Assembly (NCBI RefSeq): GCF_004359215.1
Contig: NC_090616.1
Location: 504,434 to 568,433, forward strand
Length of the DNA: 64,000 bases
Source of the DNA: Bremia lactucae
Lineage: Eukaryota; Oomycota; Peronosporomycetes; Peronosporales; Peronosporaceae
Direction of reading: 5' to 3'
Of the stretch, positions 51,370-62,789 are shown piece by piece. The notes under the pieces were generated by a model. The model worked only from the letters and a program-made list of their open reading frames with translations, did no database searches and was not told the DNA's origin. Position numbers and translations under genes: made by a program. The first letter of the stretch is position 1; the number at the start of each line of letters is the position of its first letter.

Positions 51370-52150
51370 CGCAACCTCGAAGAAAAATCTCTCGAGGACG
51401 CGATGAATGCGTTCTGTCTGACCATCTATCTCCGTTTAATCAGTAGTTGACATACCACTTCTTCGCAGCATCGTCGGTAAACACGGCGTGCGCCCTGAAC
51501 CCGAAAATATCAAGGCAATTACTGACTTGTCAGTTCCGGCCGATGTGAAGGACTTGGAAAGTTCCTTGGGCTAGCGGTGTACTTGCACAAGTAGCCACGC
51601 AATTGTGCCGAGATGACAGTACATCTCTCTCGTCTCTCTGATTGGCAGCGTTTCTTTGAAGGTATCGAGCAAAGCTTTATATAATCGCCCATCTTGGTGA
51701 TTGCAGATCAAGACAGACCATTCCATGTCGTCTGTGACACCAGCCCTTTTGCAATCGGCTGTGCGTTAGTGCAATACGATATAGACGGCGCGGAGCGCGT
51801 CACCTGTTACCAATTGCGTCAGCTGCAACTAGCTGAACGCAATTACCCAGCGCATGACAAGGAACTTCTGTCATGAAAAATGCACTGGCTAATTAAGGGT
51901 CTATCTCCTCAGAGAAAGAGCGTTCATCGTATATACGGACCATGCGTCATTACGCACGACCGGAAACACCCCACACCTTTCGCAAAGAATGGCGTGGTGG
52001 CTATCCTTCTTTGCGAAGTATAATTTCTCAGTAGAATGTAACCCGGGACGACTTAATGTCGCCGCTGATGCGTTATCACGCCAACCCGATTTCGAGTCGG
52101 CTGCGCACTCCAACAGTGGACTGTTGCAACATACAATATAAGTGTTCCGT
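51370..52150 (+). pseudogene. RT C-terminus and RNase H, family B
   Basis: GKHGVRPEPENIKAITDLSV and LGLAVYLHK mark the end of RT. CDTSPFAIGCALVQYD with ERNYPAHDKELL and later TDHASLRTTGNTPHLSQRM and AADALSRQP mark RNase H. Stops and shifts interrupt. Confidence 0.8.
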
Positions 52151-52329
52151 CGTAAACTTTGTTGGATGACATAAGGAAAACTTACACGAAAATAAAGACC
52201 TTCTGCTTTGAAAGAATCATCTGATGAATCCATTCAAAAAATCTGTTAATGATTTACCGTCTTTATATTGATCGTCATCAGATAAATACACAACACGCAA
52301 CGGCTTACAGTACTACACAGCCGTTGCCG

Positions 52330-53640
52330 GCGATAATCCATGTGTCGTCGTCCCAACTCACAATAATTTGCGTTTGCGCATCATGTATGAGTGTCGCCAT
52401 GCACGAACAAGTGGGCATCGTGGATGTGGGAAAACCTATTCCACAGTAAGTCGCGACTTTTACTGGCCCCGCCAGTATCAGTTCATCCGCAAGTACATTC
52501 GTGCTCGCGAGTGTGTCAACGGGTGAAGCCTAGCCCTTCATTCCGTGCACCTCTCCAACCTCTACCACTATCGGCAGAATGTTAGCAGTCCGTATCTATG
52601 GACTTCGGCTTCGGATTTCCCGAAAAGGCGATCACAAAAACAGCGGATTCCTTGTTTTTGTAGACAGATTCAGCAAAATGGTACATCATGCTGCAGTACC
52701 AGAGTCAATCACGGCTCCGGGCTGTGTTTTTTATCGACACGGTATTCAGACTAAATGTTTACCCCGTGAATCGGTCTCCGATAGAGATTCACGGTTCACG
52801 GCGAAACTTAGGCGAACCGTGTTCCGATCTCTCGGAACACGGCTGACAATGTCAATTTCTGATCATCCGTAGACAGATGGACGGACGGAACGCGTCAATC
52901 GCGTCCTCGAAAAAATACTCCGAGGTTACATCCATCGTATCCGAATTGGAGCGAGTTTTACCGATGGTTAAATTCGCCATCAACAATTCGGAGCATGCTT
53001 TTACAACGCATACACCGTTCTTCGTGAATGGCTTACGCCATCCACGCATACCCACCTAATATGAGGGATTCTCTAGTTTAAGGAGGTGGGGTGGACTCGC
53101 ACGAGCAAAACCAACTTTGGATCATGCTCATCACGCGTCGAGCTTACCAATGACCCGAATGATGCGAAATTGAAGCAATCGTCATCGAAGAAGATAATGA
53201 TCTCATGGCAGTGCGCACAAAGCGGACTGGAAAAGACAAAACAAATGAGTCGGCATAGGAATTTCTGCTGGCTCGAGAATCAGAAGTCCGTTTCTTACAG
53301 GATTCCATTGCTAGCGCAGTGGACCGGCAGCAACGGAACGCAGACAAACATAGAAGAGCATATATTCTTATAATCAAAATTAATGATCTAGTACTACTGT
53401 CTACGGTAAACCCACCTAAGCGTGTAGTCACTAACATGGGCAGTAGTAAACTACTACCCAAGTTCATTGGTCCATTCCGTGTACTGCATCGCAGAGGCAG
53501 TCCATACACGATAAAATTGCCACGAAGTATGCGAATATATGCTACGTTTAACGTTGGTCGGCTCCACCCGTACCATCAGTGCGCGGTTTCTACCGCGGAC
53601 GGACCTGACCACCTTTTTCAAAAATCCCTAAACAATTTTG
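52330..53640 (+). pseudogene. Integrase, family B
   Basis: HHCC finger traces (YECRHARTSGHRG, YIRACECVNG), core with FLVFVDRFSKMVHHAAV, SVSDRDSRFTA and DGRTERVNRV (a stop precedes it), and a C-terminal region SKLLPKFIGPFRVLHRRGSPYTIKLP, the GPF/GPY module. Broken by several shifts. Confidence 0.8.
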
Positions 53641-53689
53641 TGATCACGAATCAGATTTTCATGCTGTTTCTATAGATTCTCACGTCGGG

Positions 53690-53925
53690 TATAAAGACTG
53701 TCGAAACCGCGATGAGCTGACGACAGTTTGTCACGAAGAGCGTAATACTTCCGTTCTTACTTCAACATCGAATACGCACTCTTCGAACGGTCTTCTAAGC
53801 GTCGATATAGTGAGCCTGCACCGTCTGCTCCAACGAGTGACGTTTACCGCGCTCGTGATTAAAATCTTCTCTAATACATGGATGAATTGGTCGAGTTTGT
53901 CGATCTTTGACCGGATCCGACGCAC
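53690..53925 (-). pseudogene. Antisense coiled-coil frame, family B plus-strand copy
   Basis: Antisense reading with shifts gives ERGKRHSLEQTVQAH, then RLEDRSKSAYSML and ERKYYALRDKLSSAHRGF, homologous to 50286-50546 on the other copy. An in-frame stop and a frame change show decay. Confidence 0.45.
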
Positions 53926-53939
53926 AGGTCGGATCTAAT

Positions 53940-54227
53940 TTTTCCTCCTCTGCCACAACCATTGGTGGTTCTCACGGTGATCAACGTTTCCTTGTCGAAT
54001 GTAATCTAAACCATTGTGATGTGAAGAGGCAGCGAACAAGTTATCTTGTTCGCTGGCGCGGTTATCCACCTTCGCATAACACAGCAGGGCACCTCGTTCC
54101 CAGCTGGTTGATGACGTTGAGGGCCTCGTCCGTCAGTATGACGAGACCCATATCCAGCAGGGCACCTCGTTCCCAGCTGGTTGATGACGTTGAGGGCCTC
54201 GTCCGTCAGTAAGACGAGACCCATATC
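53940..54227 (+). pseudogene. Chromodomain region with 73-bp tandem duplication, family B
   Basis: Sense reading RQRTSYLVRWRGYPPSHNT is the chromodomain core. The following SQLVDDVEGLVRQYDETH part is encoded twice because 54082-54154 is repeated at 54155-54227 almost perfectly. Confidence 0.8.
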
Positions 54228-54239
54228 CGATGGATCAGA

Positions 54240-55338
54240 AGGTCTATCAAAAAACACGCGCCCCTGGCGCATCTAAATTGATTGCAAAACGTCAATCGGA
54301 TCGCGCATCTCGATAGAGATGCGAGCCTCGTCAAGGCGAAGAAGGGAATAAACATCCCCTTTTACTCGTGTCGTGTTGTCAACACAACACGGACAGGAAT
54401 CACCCCACGCAATGCATGGAAGTCCTGCCTCACGAGACAACCGATGGAATTTAGACCTTGCACCGGTTGGAGTTCGTTTATCAAACTCAAAGCGAATCGC
54501 GTTAAGTCTTTGAAGCCAGGCTTCGTGTCCAGTGTCTTTGACATGCGAATAAACGCGTTCCAGGCTTGCATCAACGAGCTTTAATTTCGCTTGTTGCTAC
54601 CAGTATACCATCGATGCTTAAGAAAAGCATCGAGATAGAAATGTTTTTCAGCGCGAAAATCTCGCGCTGGGTTCAAGGCCATGTAGCTTTGTCGCAATAA
54701 ATTAGTGATATTGATTTTGAGGAGTAGTCTCTCCAGAGAAGCTACTAGCTAGCCGTTCGGGCAAAAGCCACGGCTTTTTCTCAAGGGATGACGAGAGATT
54801 TCATTGTCTGCACTCCCCTGAGTGGTATACACTGAAGCAATGGTACCAAAAAAACTTTTATTACGATGGCTTACGCTATCGTCATCACCACGCACAGAAA
54901 TAAATACGGGTGACGGCACGGGAGATGGGGCTGGCGATGAGGAGCCATCCTCATCGTCGGAACGGAATATGCTATGGCGAATGCTACTAGCACGACTACC
55001 CGATGGAGCCCCCTCGTTTGAAGGCTCATAGACCGCCGCCTGACGAAGTGCAGGCGACTCTTTCACTTTCCCCGTGTCGGCCATTTCGTCCGACTCGCAT
55101 TCATAGTCGACCACCAAAGAAGAGTCGCGCTCACGTGGTGACTCACTAGGTGCACTTGCAACGTTTTGTGTTGCAAGAGAAGATGATACTTCGGCAGACG
55201 AAATGTCTGCCGCGAGATACAATAGTGCGTCGCCGCGGCTGCATATACCGCAGCCGAAGACGCCGCACTATTCGCACACCGCATGAACTTGTTAACCATG
55301 CGATAGAATTGAAAAAGATGGTTCTGACCAATCCACAT
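54240..55338 (-). pseudogene. Antisense ORF between pol and 3' LTR, family B
   Basis: Minus-strand frames, in order: a 55338 start with FYRMVNKFMRCANSAASSAAVY; the 157-codon frame 55222-54749 with SLVVDYECESDEMADTGK and a Ser/Asp-rich SSPAPSPVPSPVF section; then SYMALNPARDFRAEKHFYLD; then LERVYSHVKDTGHEAWLQRL and LRLDEARISIEMRDPIDVL. The SLVVDY motif echoes FIVDY in the same place of the family A antisense frame. The product would be over 300 residues. No known domain. Confidence 0.5.
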
Positions 55339-55401
55339 CGTTTTTACTCAAGTGGTCTTGTAGTGAACACTCTATACAATGACATTTAGAGTGATTGTCG
55401 T

Positions 55402-55416
55402 TTAAAGGAGGGGTAA
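55402..55416 (+). promoter_or_regulatory. Polypurine tract, family B
   Basis: TTAAAGGAGGGGTAA directly before the LTR start. Confidence 0.65.
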
Positions 55417-56166
55417 TGTAACGGAGTGTATCGTTACATAAAATTAACACTTATAAGGTTGTTAGTTTACATATTATCTGAAAGGTAGATAATATATGAG
55501 AATATTACTTTACAAAGTAATATCCGGGAAGCTTATCCATTGGTAGATAAAGGCCATTATATCTACTTGCTCCGCGGTGCAGTCAGGACTGGACGCGCGC
55601 AAAGAGAGAGACAGATAAGACTTTATTATGTGTTGTGTATTACTCTATTATTTAGCTAGTATTAAATAGATAGAAACAGAAAAACTTAATCATATTAAGG
55701 ACAATTTACTTTTAATCCTCTTCAAAAGCAAGTGTTATAAAAAGAGTCTTTGAAAGTTAACACTATAAGGTTGTTAGTTAACATATTATCTGAAAGGTAG
55801 ATTATATATGAGAATATTTCTTTACATAGTAGTATTCGGGAAGCTTATCCATTGGTAGATATAGGCCATTGTATCTACCTTCTCCGCGGCCCAATCAGGG
55901 CTGGACGCGCGCAAAGAGAGAGACAAATAAGACTTTATTATAAGTTGTGTATTACTGTATCATTTAGTTAGTATTAAATAGATAGAAACAGAAAAACTTA
56001 ATCATATTAAGGACAGTTTACTTTTAACCCTCTTTAAAGCAAGTGTTATAAAAGTTTTTCTCTGCATGTAAAAGTGTACGTGAAGTGACGTGAGGTACCA
56101 TTCGCACTGAAATAGTGAGGAGTGGACTTGTACTAAAGCAGTACAAGTCGGTAGTGCCCCGTTACA
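55417..56166 (+). repeat. Family B 3' LTR with internal 313-bp tandem duplication
   Basis: 750 bp with TGTAACGG/CCGTTACA ends. 55444-55756 and 55757-56055 are two diverged copies of the same block (both contain GAAGCTTATCCATTGGTAGAT and GACGCGCGCAAAGAGAGAGA). The terminal part has palindromic GTACTAAAGCAGTAC. Confidence 0.8.
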
Positions 56167-56850
56167 TAAATTATCAAGAAGCCGGACATTTTATCAATTT
56201 TACATAGCTTGCAGTCCTTTAATCGCAACCTTAGCACATCGTGAAACTATGTTCTTGATTGCAAATAGAAACTAATTGAGAGCGATTGCATGTAAATAAG
56301 TTCAGTCTGCAAACATGACCTAAATTTGGTTGCATAATTATTTTTATCTATCAGAGGAATAACAATCGATTTTAACAGTAATATGAGGGGCTCTATTAGG
56401 GCATGTGATCGATCTGATGCAATCACCACTGCGCCGGAGTGGTGGTGGGAATTAAGATCGACGCAAAATATTAGTAGAACAGCTTTTATTAAAAATATGT
56501 GACGGCGTTTTGAAAAATACAAAAGCTTTAAAATTCGTCAATCTTTCCGTGTTAAGTGTATTCTTGTCAATTGCAACGTGATACGTGCTGAGATAGTAGC
56601 ATAAAAGTTTTTTTACACGGATAATTTGCACATTTCAAGGCATGAGCGTTCTGGCTTCTAATTAGTTGGACCTCATAGTCCAATTGTTAGATCGTTGATC
56701 GTAGAAGCCACTTTTATTCAAGTTAATTGCGTTACGACGGTCAAACTTTGTATGAATAACCCACAGTTTATTTATATCCGATTCGGTAATGCTGCAATTG
56801 AGGAATTAGGTGTCTACAAGGTCCAGTGCAAAAAGAGGGCGAGCTTCCCG
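56167..56850. other. Intergenic, no gene seen
   Basis: AT-rich 3' flank of the third CAP gene. Short frames only. Confidence 0.5.
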
Positions 56851-57960
56851 CTAATGCTGAGCTGGCTTGCGAACGTGCACTAAGATGAGAACACCAGCAA
56901 CTGCTCCAATACCTATCACAAACATCCCTATCAAACCTGACGTCGTCAGCTCTGCCGGTGGCTCTTCAGCTTCCATACTAGTGGCCGCATTCGAATTCTT
57001 AGTTACTGCAGTTATCGCTTTAAGTGACAATGAATTTTCAGGCTCGCCTTCCAAGGAGAAGCCATTACCGGCTCCTTCATTGTCCTGTCCGTCTTCGTTT
57101 CTTAAGACTTCCTCAAATGAATAGTCGGTATTTGACGGTACTGTGATCGTCTTATGATTCGACATTACCGACTCGTCTTCGTTCGACACCGAAGAGCTTG
57201 TACCATTTGTCCCCTTACGAACCGAAGGCGTTTCTGATGACTTTTTGGGTACAATTATCGCAGGCCGGACCCCGTTGGCAATATCACGCGCAGATTTAAG
57301 CAAAAGGGTATGAATCGTCCCAACAAAACTCGGGTATACCTGGTACGTCAATTTGTCCGCAGGAATCGATGCAATGCCAGCAGCAGCATCGTCCCCCTCT
57401 TTAACACATAGGCCATGTGACGCCATTGTTCCAGCTGGACACTCGGACGCTTGCAGCGCGTGTTTGTACCAACGCGAGTTTTCATTATTACCTGCTGGAG
57501 AGTACTCACAAACTACCAATATTCCATCCGAGCATGTCGCTGAGGCACAACCAACACTGGTCGTTTCGGCCCATACGACCTGTGAATACGAATTATAATA
57601 GCCTACGCCCACATCCAGCCCGCTAAAGCCGGGTTGTGGCATTACATTAAGAGTAGAGAAGGCTGTTTCCACGACCCAGTCCTCAATGGCATCGTCAATG
57701 GCCGAAGTCGCATCGTTTGATGACGCCAAGTACACATTGACACCTTTATCAGTTGTAGCGGAGCATGTGGTTGCAGTTGACGCAGCTTTGCTCGCCAGCC
57801 CTGCGTCCCAACCAATGCGACGCATGTTGCTCGCAGACCATGGCAATCCCGTCGTTCGAAAATAATTGTGGCGATCGAGCCAGATCGCTTGGTCTAATTC
57901 ATCATAACTCTCTCCACGAACAGCCACGGCAGCAGCAGCGAATAGAGACAAATTCTTCAT
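56851..57960 (-). CDS. CAP-domain (SCP/PR-1-like) secreted membrane-anchored protein, third paralogue
   Basis: 369 aa. Signal peptide about 1-17, CAP domain about 20-190 with HNYFR at 31-35, SYSQVVW at 124-130 and GCA, a short Ser/Thr/Glu stalk and a C-terminal TM helix (about 341-361) with a basic end (HVRKPAQH). CAP numbering is identical to the 2323-3831 protein, so the two derive from a recent common gene; the stalk is far shorter here. The GEN Glu is Val74 and the HYTQ His is Ser124, as in the other paralogues. It lies 50 kb from the tandem pair, and a pogo-like transposon sits 264 bp upstream of its start. Confidence 0.9.
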   Translation of the reverse strand: MKNLSLFAAAAVAVRGESYDELDQAIWLDRHNYFRTTGLPWSASNMRRIGWDAGLASKAASTATTCSATTDKGVNVYLASSNDATSAIDDAIEDWVVETAFSTLNVMPQPGFSGLDVGVGYYNSYSQVVWAETTSVGCASATCSDGILVVCEYSPAGNNENSRWYKHALQASECPAGTMASHGLCVKEGDDAAAGIASIPADKLTYQVYPSFVGTIHTLLLKSARDIANGVRPAIIVPKKSSETPSVRKGTNGTSSSVSNEDESVMSNHKTITVPSNTDYSFEEVLRNEDGQDNEGAGNGFSLEGEPENSLSLKAITAVTKNSNAATSMEAEEPPAELTTSGLIGMFVIGIGAVAGVLILVHVRKPAQH

Positions 57961-58223
57961 GCTACGTCCTTAAACCTGCAGTGCTAAACACAAACAAATG
58001 TAGAGTGACAGCTTGTGCGGGTTTTCGCATGTTTACGTCTCCTCGTTTCTTTCTCGTCTGTTTTTGGCACAACCCCTGTCGTTCTTCTACGTTTTGCATT
58101 ACAATCAGGAATGGCCAATCATGAGAAAATCGAAGGTCTTACCTGACGAGAAAAAAAATGATTATTGAAAATTGTTTTTTATCGGGTATGTCTGGATTCC
58201 CCCCGAAGTTTAAGTTCTTTATA

Positions 58224-60407
58224 CAGTAGAACCCCTCTAAAGTAATACTCTTAGGACCGAAAAGTAATATTACTTTATGCGTTTTATTACTTTAGATGCC
58301 AACCTCTTCTCTCCAGAAAATTTTCGTTTAGGAAGCTCAATGTGCAGCTGACGCATTACCTAACCCTAACCTCGATGTGAAGCTTCAACTTTGACACTTT
58401 AACTAAACTAAAATATTTATAAGAAGTACAGAACGGGAACGGCAAATCTAAACGTCTAAGCAAGAACTGCAAACTTAACACAAAAAATGGCGAAAGCACA
58501 CCTGAAGGTTGCTCATGCTCCTATCACTAATGAAATCCGCATAGCTATCAGTAAAAGGAAGCGTGATACCAGTGGAACACAGAAGGATATTGCACAATGG
58601 GTGGTAGAGAAATTTGGCATGACTGTCAGTCAAGCTGCGATTTCCAAGATTTCTCAAGCAGCAGGAGCACTGGATCTCCCAAGGTGAAAAAGCTGGTGCA
58701 GGAGACGGAGCAAAAATTAGTATGGATGCGAAGCGTCAGAAGACTGTAGAATACCCTCTCATGGAAGAGGCACTTTACAAATTTGTGCGAACTTACGAAG
58801 ATGTCATGGATCTCTCGGGTGAACTTTGTAAAGAAAAGGGGAGGATTTTTTTGGAGAGACTGTACCCCGATCAAGACACAAATACTTTTCAATTCTCCAA
58901 TGGCTGGTTGAACAGGTTCAAAGCTCGATATGGAATCAAAGAGCGAGTGAGACATGGAGAGAGCGGTTCGGTTAACATGGAGATACTCGAGCAATCCTTA
59001 CTCGCAATTCGAGAAGTTTTGGATCAGTATGAATGGAAGGATATCTACAATATGGATGAAACGGGTTTGTTTTACCGACTTCAGGTATGTCGGGGCCAGT
59101 TGAAATCACTTTGGAAGCAACTTCAAATACTAAAATTTATTGCCTCCTCACTTTAGGCTGATCGTTCACTTGCAACGAAGCAACTGGAGGGCCGCAAGCA
59201 GCACAAGGAACGGCTAACTTTTGTTGTTTGTGCCAACGGAGATGGCTCAGATCGTGTCCCACTTTGGGTGATTGGGAAATACTTGAATCCCCGTTGTCTC
59301 AAAAATATCAATCGTCAGAACCTTGGCTGCCACTACAGGGCAAACCCGAAGGCTTGGATGAACAGTGTATTGTTTTTGGAATGGCTACAATGGTTTAATC
59401 GGAGGATGGGGAGAAGACAGGTGCTGCTGATATGGACAATTGTCCTGCTCATGTTCCAATTGACAGCTTGCCGGAGCTGGCCAATGTTAAAATCCTTTAC
59501 CTGCCGCCCAACACAACTTCCCGAATTCAGCCTTGTGATGCAGGCATTATTCGAACTTTGAAGGCCTTTTACAGGAAAATTTTCAATCGCAACTTGCTAA
59601 GAGCATTGGAGCTGGATGAAACACTTGACAATGTGGAAGCGCATAAAAAAGTGGATGTTTTGAAGGCGATGGTGTGGGCTGTGGAGGCCTGGAATATGGT
59701 GACCAAGGAAACTATTCGTAATTGTTTTAATCACTGCAAAATTCGGACATCAAGCTTGAACATCCAAGTTCCTGCTAGGGCGACCGAACCCCCCGCAAAT
59801 GTTGCAGATGACCTGATGTTACAGAATGATCAACTGTACCGCAATCCAATGGACATCAACGCCATCCTCAACAACCCCTTGGAGAGAGAGGTCGCCTATA
59901 GTCCTGACGTAGAAGACATTGTGGCAGTAACAATGGAAGAACATGGATTGTCTTTGCCTGTAGAAGTGGAAGGAGGGATTCCCGATGCGGATGATAGCGA
60001 AGTGCCAGCCCCCGTGAAAGCCAAGGACGTCCTTGATGCAATAAGGTTGTGTAAACTGTACTTCATGCAGAGGGAGTGTGATACTTCCACGACTCACAGG
60101 AAACTGAATGAAGTTTTGGACGATTTTGAAAGGATACAGATTACTGGAAAGAAGCAAGTCACTCTCCATCGATTTCTCTCAAAAGCGGCAAAAGAAGTAT
60201 AGTTATTTGAAAAATTTTTTTTTTAGATACAACTTAATATATTACTTTTGGGGCATGTGTCTACTAATAGTGGGACTTTAAAAAATATTACTTTATTACT
60301 TTGGCAAAATATTACTTTAACCTTAAGTCCCAACTCGGGACCACGAAATTTTATTACTTAGGACGTATTATTACTTTAGAGCGTATTACTTTAGAGGGGT
60401 TCTACTG
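58224..60407 (+). mobile_element. pogo/Tigger-like DNA transposon
   Basis: 2184 bp with near-perfect TIRs: CAGTAGAACCCCTCTAAAG(TAATA) at 58224-58247 and its inverse ending at 60407. TA flanks both ends (58222-58223, 60408-60409), the Tc1/mariner target duplication. A second inverted motif (ATTACTTTA repeats) lies inside both ends. It carries one transposase gene. Confidence 0.92.
58487..60202 (+). pseudogene. pogo-family transposase with intron, few lesions
   Basis: N-terminal psq-like HTH (SGTQKDIAQWVVEKFGMTVSQAAISKI), then a CENP-B-type second HTH (FSNGWLNRFKARYGIKERV), then the DDE nuclease: first Asp in YNMDETGLFYR, second in MDNCPAH (about 59432), third in QPCDAGIIR. A clean intron at 59085-59156 (72 bp, GTATGT...TTTAG, phase 0) keeps the frame. 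Two lesions are visible: the frame changes near 58687-58722 between the HTH units, and a single-nucleotide shift near 59430 just before the second Asp. It is therefore likely inactive but young. The C-terminal tail (to 60202) is intact. Confidence 0.88.
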
Positions 60408-60409
60408 TA

Positions 60410-60686
60410 TTAGCCGAAAAAAAGCGCTTGTTGCATTTTAATTGGCCAATAGAAATTATGTTAAAGGTGGTGTTCGGCAGTGTCGTCTCAAGAAAATTTG
60501 GTTAAGGTTTAGGGAAGTGGTTTAACGACACAAATCTTTCGGTATAGTCACACCCCTCCAAAAGCAAAATAAATAATTATAGTAGGAAAGGTATTGCCAC
60601 CCCCGTTCTTACAGTGCAAACTATTTTTGCGTTTATTCCAAGTTGTGCATCGCTACAACTCCTCCAGTATTAATACTCGGTCTTCA
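60410..60686. other. Short spacer, nothing recognised
   Basis: Non-coding bases between the pogo element and the Gypsy A gag fragment. Confidence 0.5.
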
Positions 60687-61836
60687 TCACGTCGCTTGCT
60701 CCACTCCCAGAACGCATTTATGAGACCCATGAGAAAGCAGATTCTGCGCTCCTGCATTTCCCGACCCCTCATTGGTCGATGCAGAACTCATGCGTCTCGC
60801 ACGCTGGTACTTGCCATCGCCCTTTGGGAAGGGAGCCCTCTTGCTGGGCATCTTTGCCCCAGAAGGAACCCTGGCATAGCAGCGAGCCTTCTTTATAGCA
60901 GACAACGTCTGCAATGCCCAACTCCATGGGAGTGGCATCTGACCTTTCGGCCAACGGCTTATACCAAGCTGTCGCCGAGGCACTGTTCTAGGATTGCTCC
61001 TCAACGAGGGCAATTTGGATTGCCTCTTCCATCGTCGACGGCACCTTACTGAAAAGAGCCTGTAGCGATGGGCCATGCCGCAGTTCGCTCATAAATGTGG
61101 GCACCTTAATGCGCTCCGGAATCGGACCTACGGTAGTGGACGCCGACAGCGAGCGCATCTCTTGCACATAATCTTGCAGAGATCGCTTCGCCTGTCGCGG
61201 TCCAAAGAAGCGCGCCTGAAGCAACATTTCGTTGTTCGGCGGTTGGTACATGGCGCGAATCTCTGTCTTAATGATCGCCCATGAAGGGAATGCCTTAACG
61301 TCCGCCATAAGCGCCGAGTAAGCCCACTCTGAGGCCGTACGACACCATCCGGCTGTCGTCCTCGATGAGCCGAGCGACACCGTATTGCTCCACAGCTAAC
61401 AGTTAGTAGAAAATCTGTGTGCGCTGCAGTTCCATCGAACTTGGGCGGGTCCATCCGAATGGGCCTCAGCTGATGCGGTCGGGCAGAGAGCGTCTTAACA
61501 GTCCTGTTGAGAGCCTCACTCCGAGCCTGCTCATGCCTCAGCTCATCCTGAGTCTGATTGTCGGACTCTGCCGCAGCATGACTCTGTGCCTCGGACGCGG
61601 CTCTCCGCTGTCCGAGCACGAATGCCACAAACTGCATCAACTGAGCAACATGTTGCTCAGGAGGACTGCCCAGGAGCCTGGCGAGGGCTTGTTCACCAAG
61701 ACCCTGCGCCTTGTGCCCTGCCGTCTCCCAATGATGATCGGAGAGGTGGCGAATAAAACCCAATCGATGTTGAGGCTCATCATCACGTACACACGCAAAG
61801 ACGCAGGACGTGGGGAGGATTTCAAGTGCTACCAAG
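60687..61836 (-). pseudogene. gag of Gypsy family A, minus strand
   Basis: Follows the LTR at 61837-62368 in the minus direction. Readable parts: LMQFVAFVLGQRRAASEAQSH, PPKFDGTAAHTDFLL, a retrotransposon-gag core with AIIKTEIRAMYQPPNNEMLLQ and QAKRSLQDYVQEMRSL, then FSKVPSTMEEAIQIALVEEQS and a basic tail ARCYARVPSGAKMP. The CCHC knuckle is damaged: the stretch present at 40890-40940 is shortened here. Frames change several times. Protease and pol are absent. Confidence 0.8.
61818..61834 (-). promoter_or_regulatory. Putative primer-binding site, family A
   Basis: Two bases inside the LTR end the minus strand reads TGGTAGCACTTGAAATC, which would pair with a tRNA 3' end finishing in ...GCTACCA. 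The tRNA identity is not determined. Confidence 0.5.
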
Positions 61837-62368
61837 TGTAGGCGGGCAGGTCTTAATGCGGCCACGCTCTACTTAGACACACACCCTAGCACAGCGAGGA
61901 AGCGGTCAGACCGTCTTCTCTTGCGTGCAGTGAGGTAGTTGTGATGGGCGCCTTAGCGACCTCTCCCAACGCACTAAGTACTCTAGTAAAGTGTCGTCAC
62001 GGGAGCGCTAAACCTGCTTCTTGTGCGCATTTACTAAGGCGGAAGTAGTTTCAGACTGATTAATATTAAATCGTATATATACAAATACCTATTTTTACCA
62101 ATCAAAAATGTCATCTCTGTAGATAACACTAAAATGTATTGCGAGCGTATCTTTCTAGATACCTCGCGTAACGATGACGCTAGCCGCCATCCCTCCGAAT
62201 GTGAATGCAACCATGTGCATCACATACACAAGGGTTGGTCACAAATGTGAACCACACCCGAGTGGTGGGCCTCATTACTTATTTTTAAGTAATTGACCAT
62301 CCCCTTAAGTATACCAAGTGTACTTAACGGGGACTGTGTAACATCAGGGTAACTTAAAGCCTGGTACA
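61837..62368 (-). repeat. Family A 5' LTR (minus strand)
   Basis: 532 bp, inverse of 45219-45770. Outer end TGTACCAGGC, inner end CCGCCTACA. Stem-loop at about 62301-62333. Confidence 0.85.
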
Positions 62369-62789
62369 ACCACTGCAAATCGTTCACGGTCAAGAAGAGG
62401 AACTAACCTTTCCAGATATGTTCGTTTATCTGCACGAGGAAATTATAGACTCGGAAAACAAGAACTTGAACTTGACCACGATAGTGTGCTTGAAAGTACA
62501 CGCAGCGAATGATTGTCGAAGTCTTTCGACACGCAGCCGCACAAACGGCTCGAAGCCAGCAAGAGTCACTACCCGCAACTAAACGATGAAGAACGGAGGC
62601 GCTTCTCCAATTATACGCGGTAAGTGCTAAAGTTAGTCGAGTGGATGCCCGGAAGTGGAGAACGCGCCTGCACGTAATTACGAGATCTATTTTCAAGTAA
62701 AAAAAACTGACAAACCTGGTAAAACAACGAATCACCAATATGGAGATTACGTCGCAGCTCATGGCCAACATGTGGACCCAATATGCAGC
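62369..62789. other. Flank of tandem repeat, possible coding remnant
   Basis: A frame reading MFVYLHEEIIDSENKNLNL starts near 62416 but stops soon. No domain. May be the 5' part of the element that contains the following repeat. Confidence 0.35.

Larger units (their letters stand above)
51370..56166 (+). mobile_element. Ty3/Gypsy (chromovirus) element, family B, 5'-truncated
   Basis: Runs from the C-terminal RT through RNase H, integrase, chromodomain, an antisense-coding region and polypurine tract to a 3' LTR. The 5' LTR, gag, protease and RT core are missing; the break coincides with the end of the inverted copy of the same element. Confidence 0.85.

Noticed and set aside
58626..58994. 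Minus-strand 122-codon frame in the pogo element
   Set aside because: Antisense of the CENP-B-like HTH region, no recognisable protein.
61419..61841. Plus-strand 140-codon frame
   Set aside because: Opposite strand of gag. The minus-strand reading matches gag motifs and follows the LTR and primer site.
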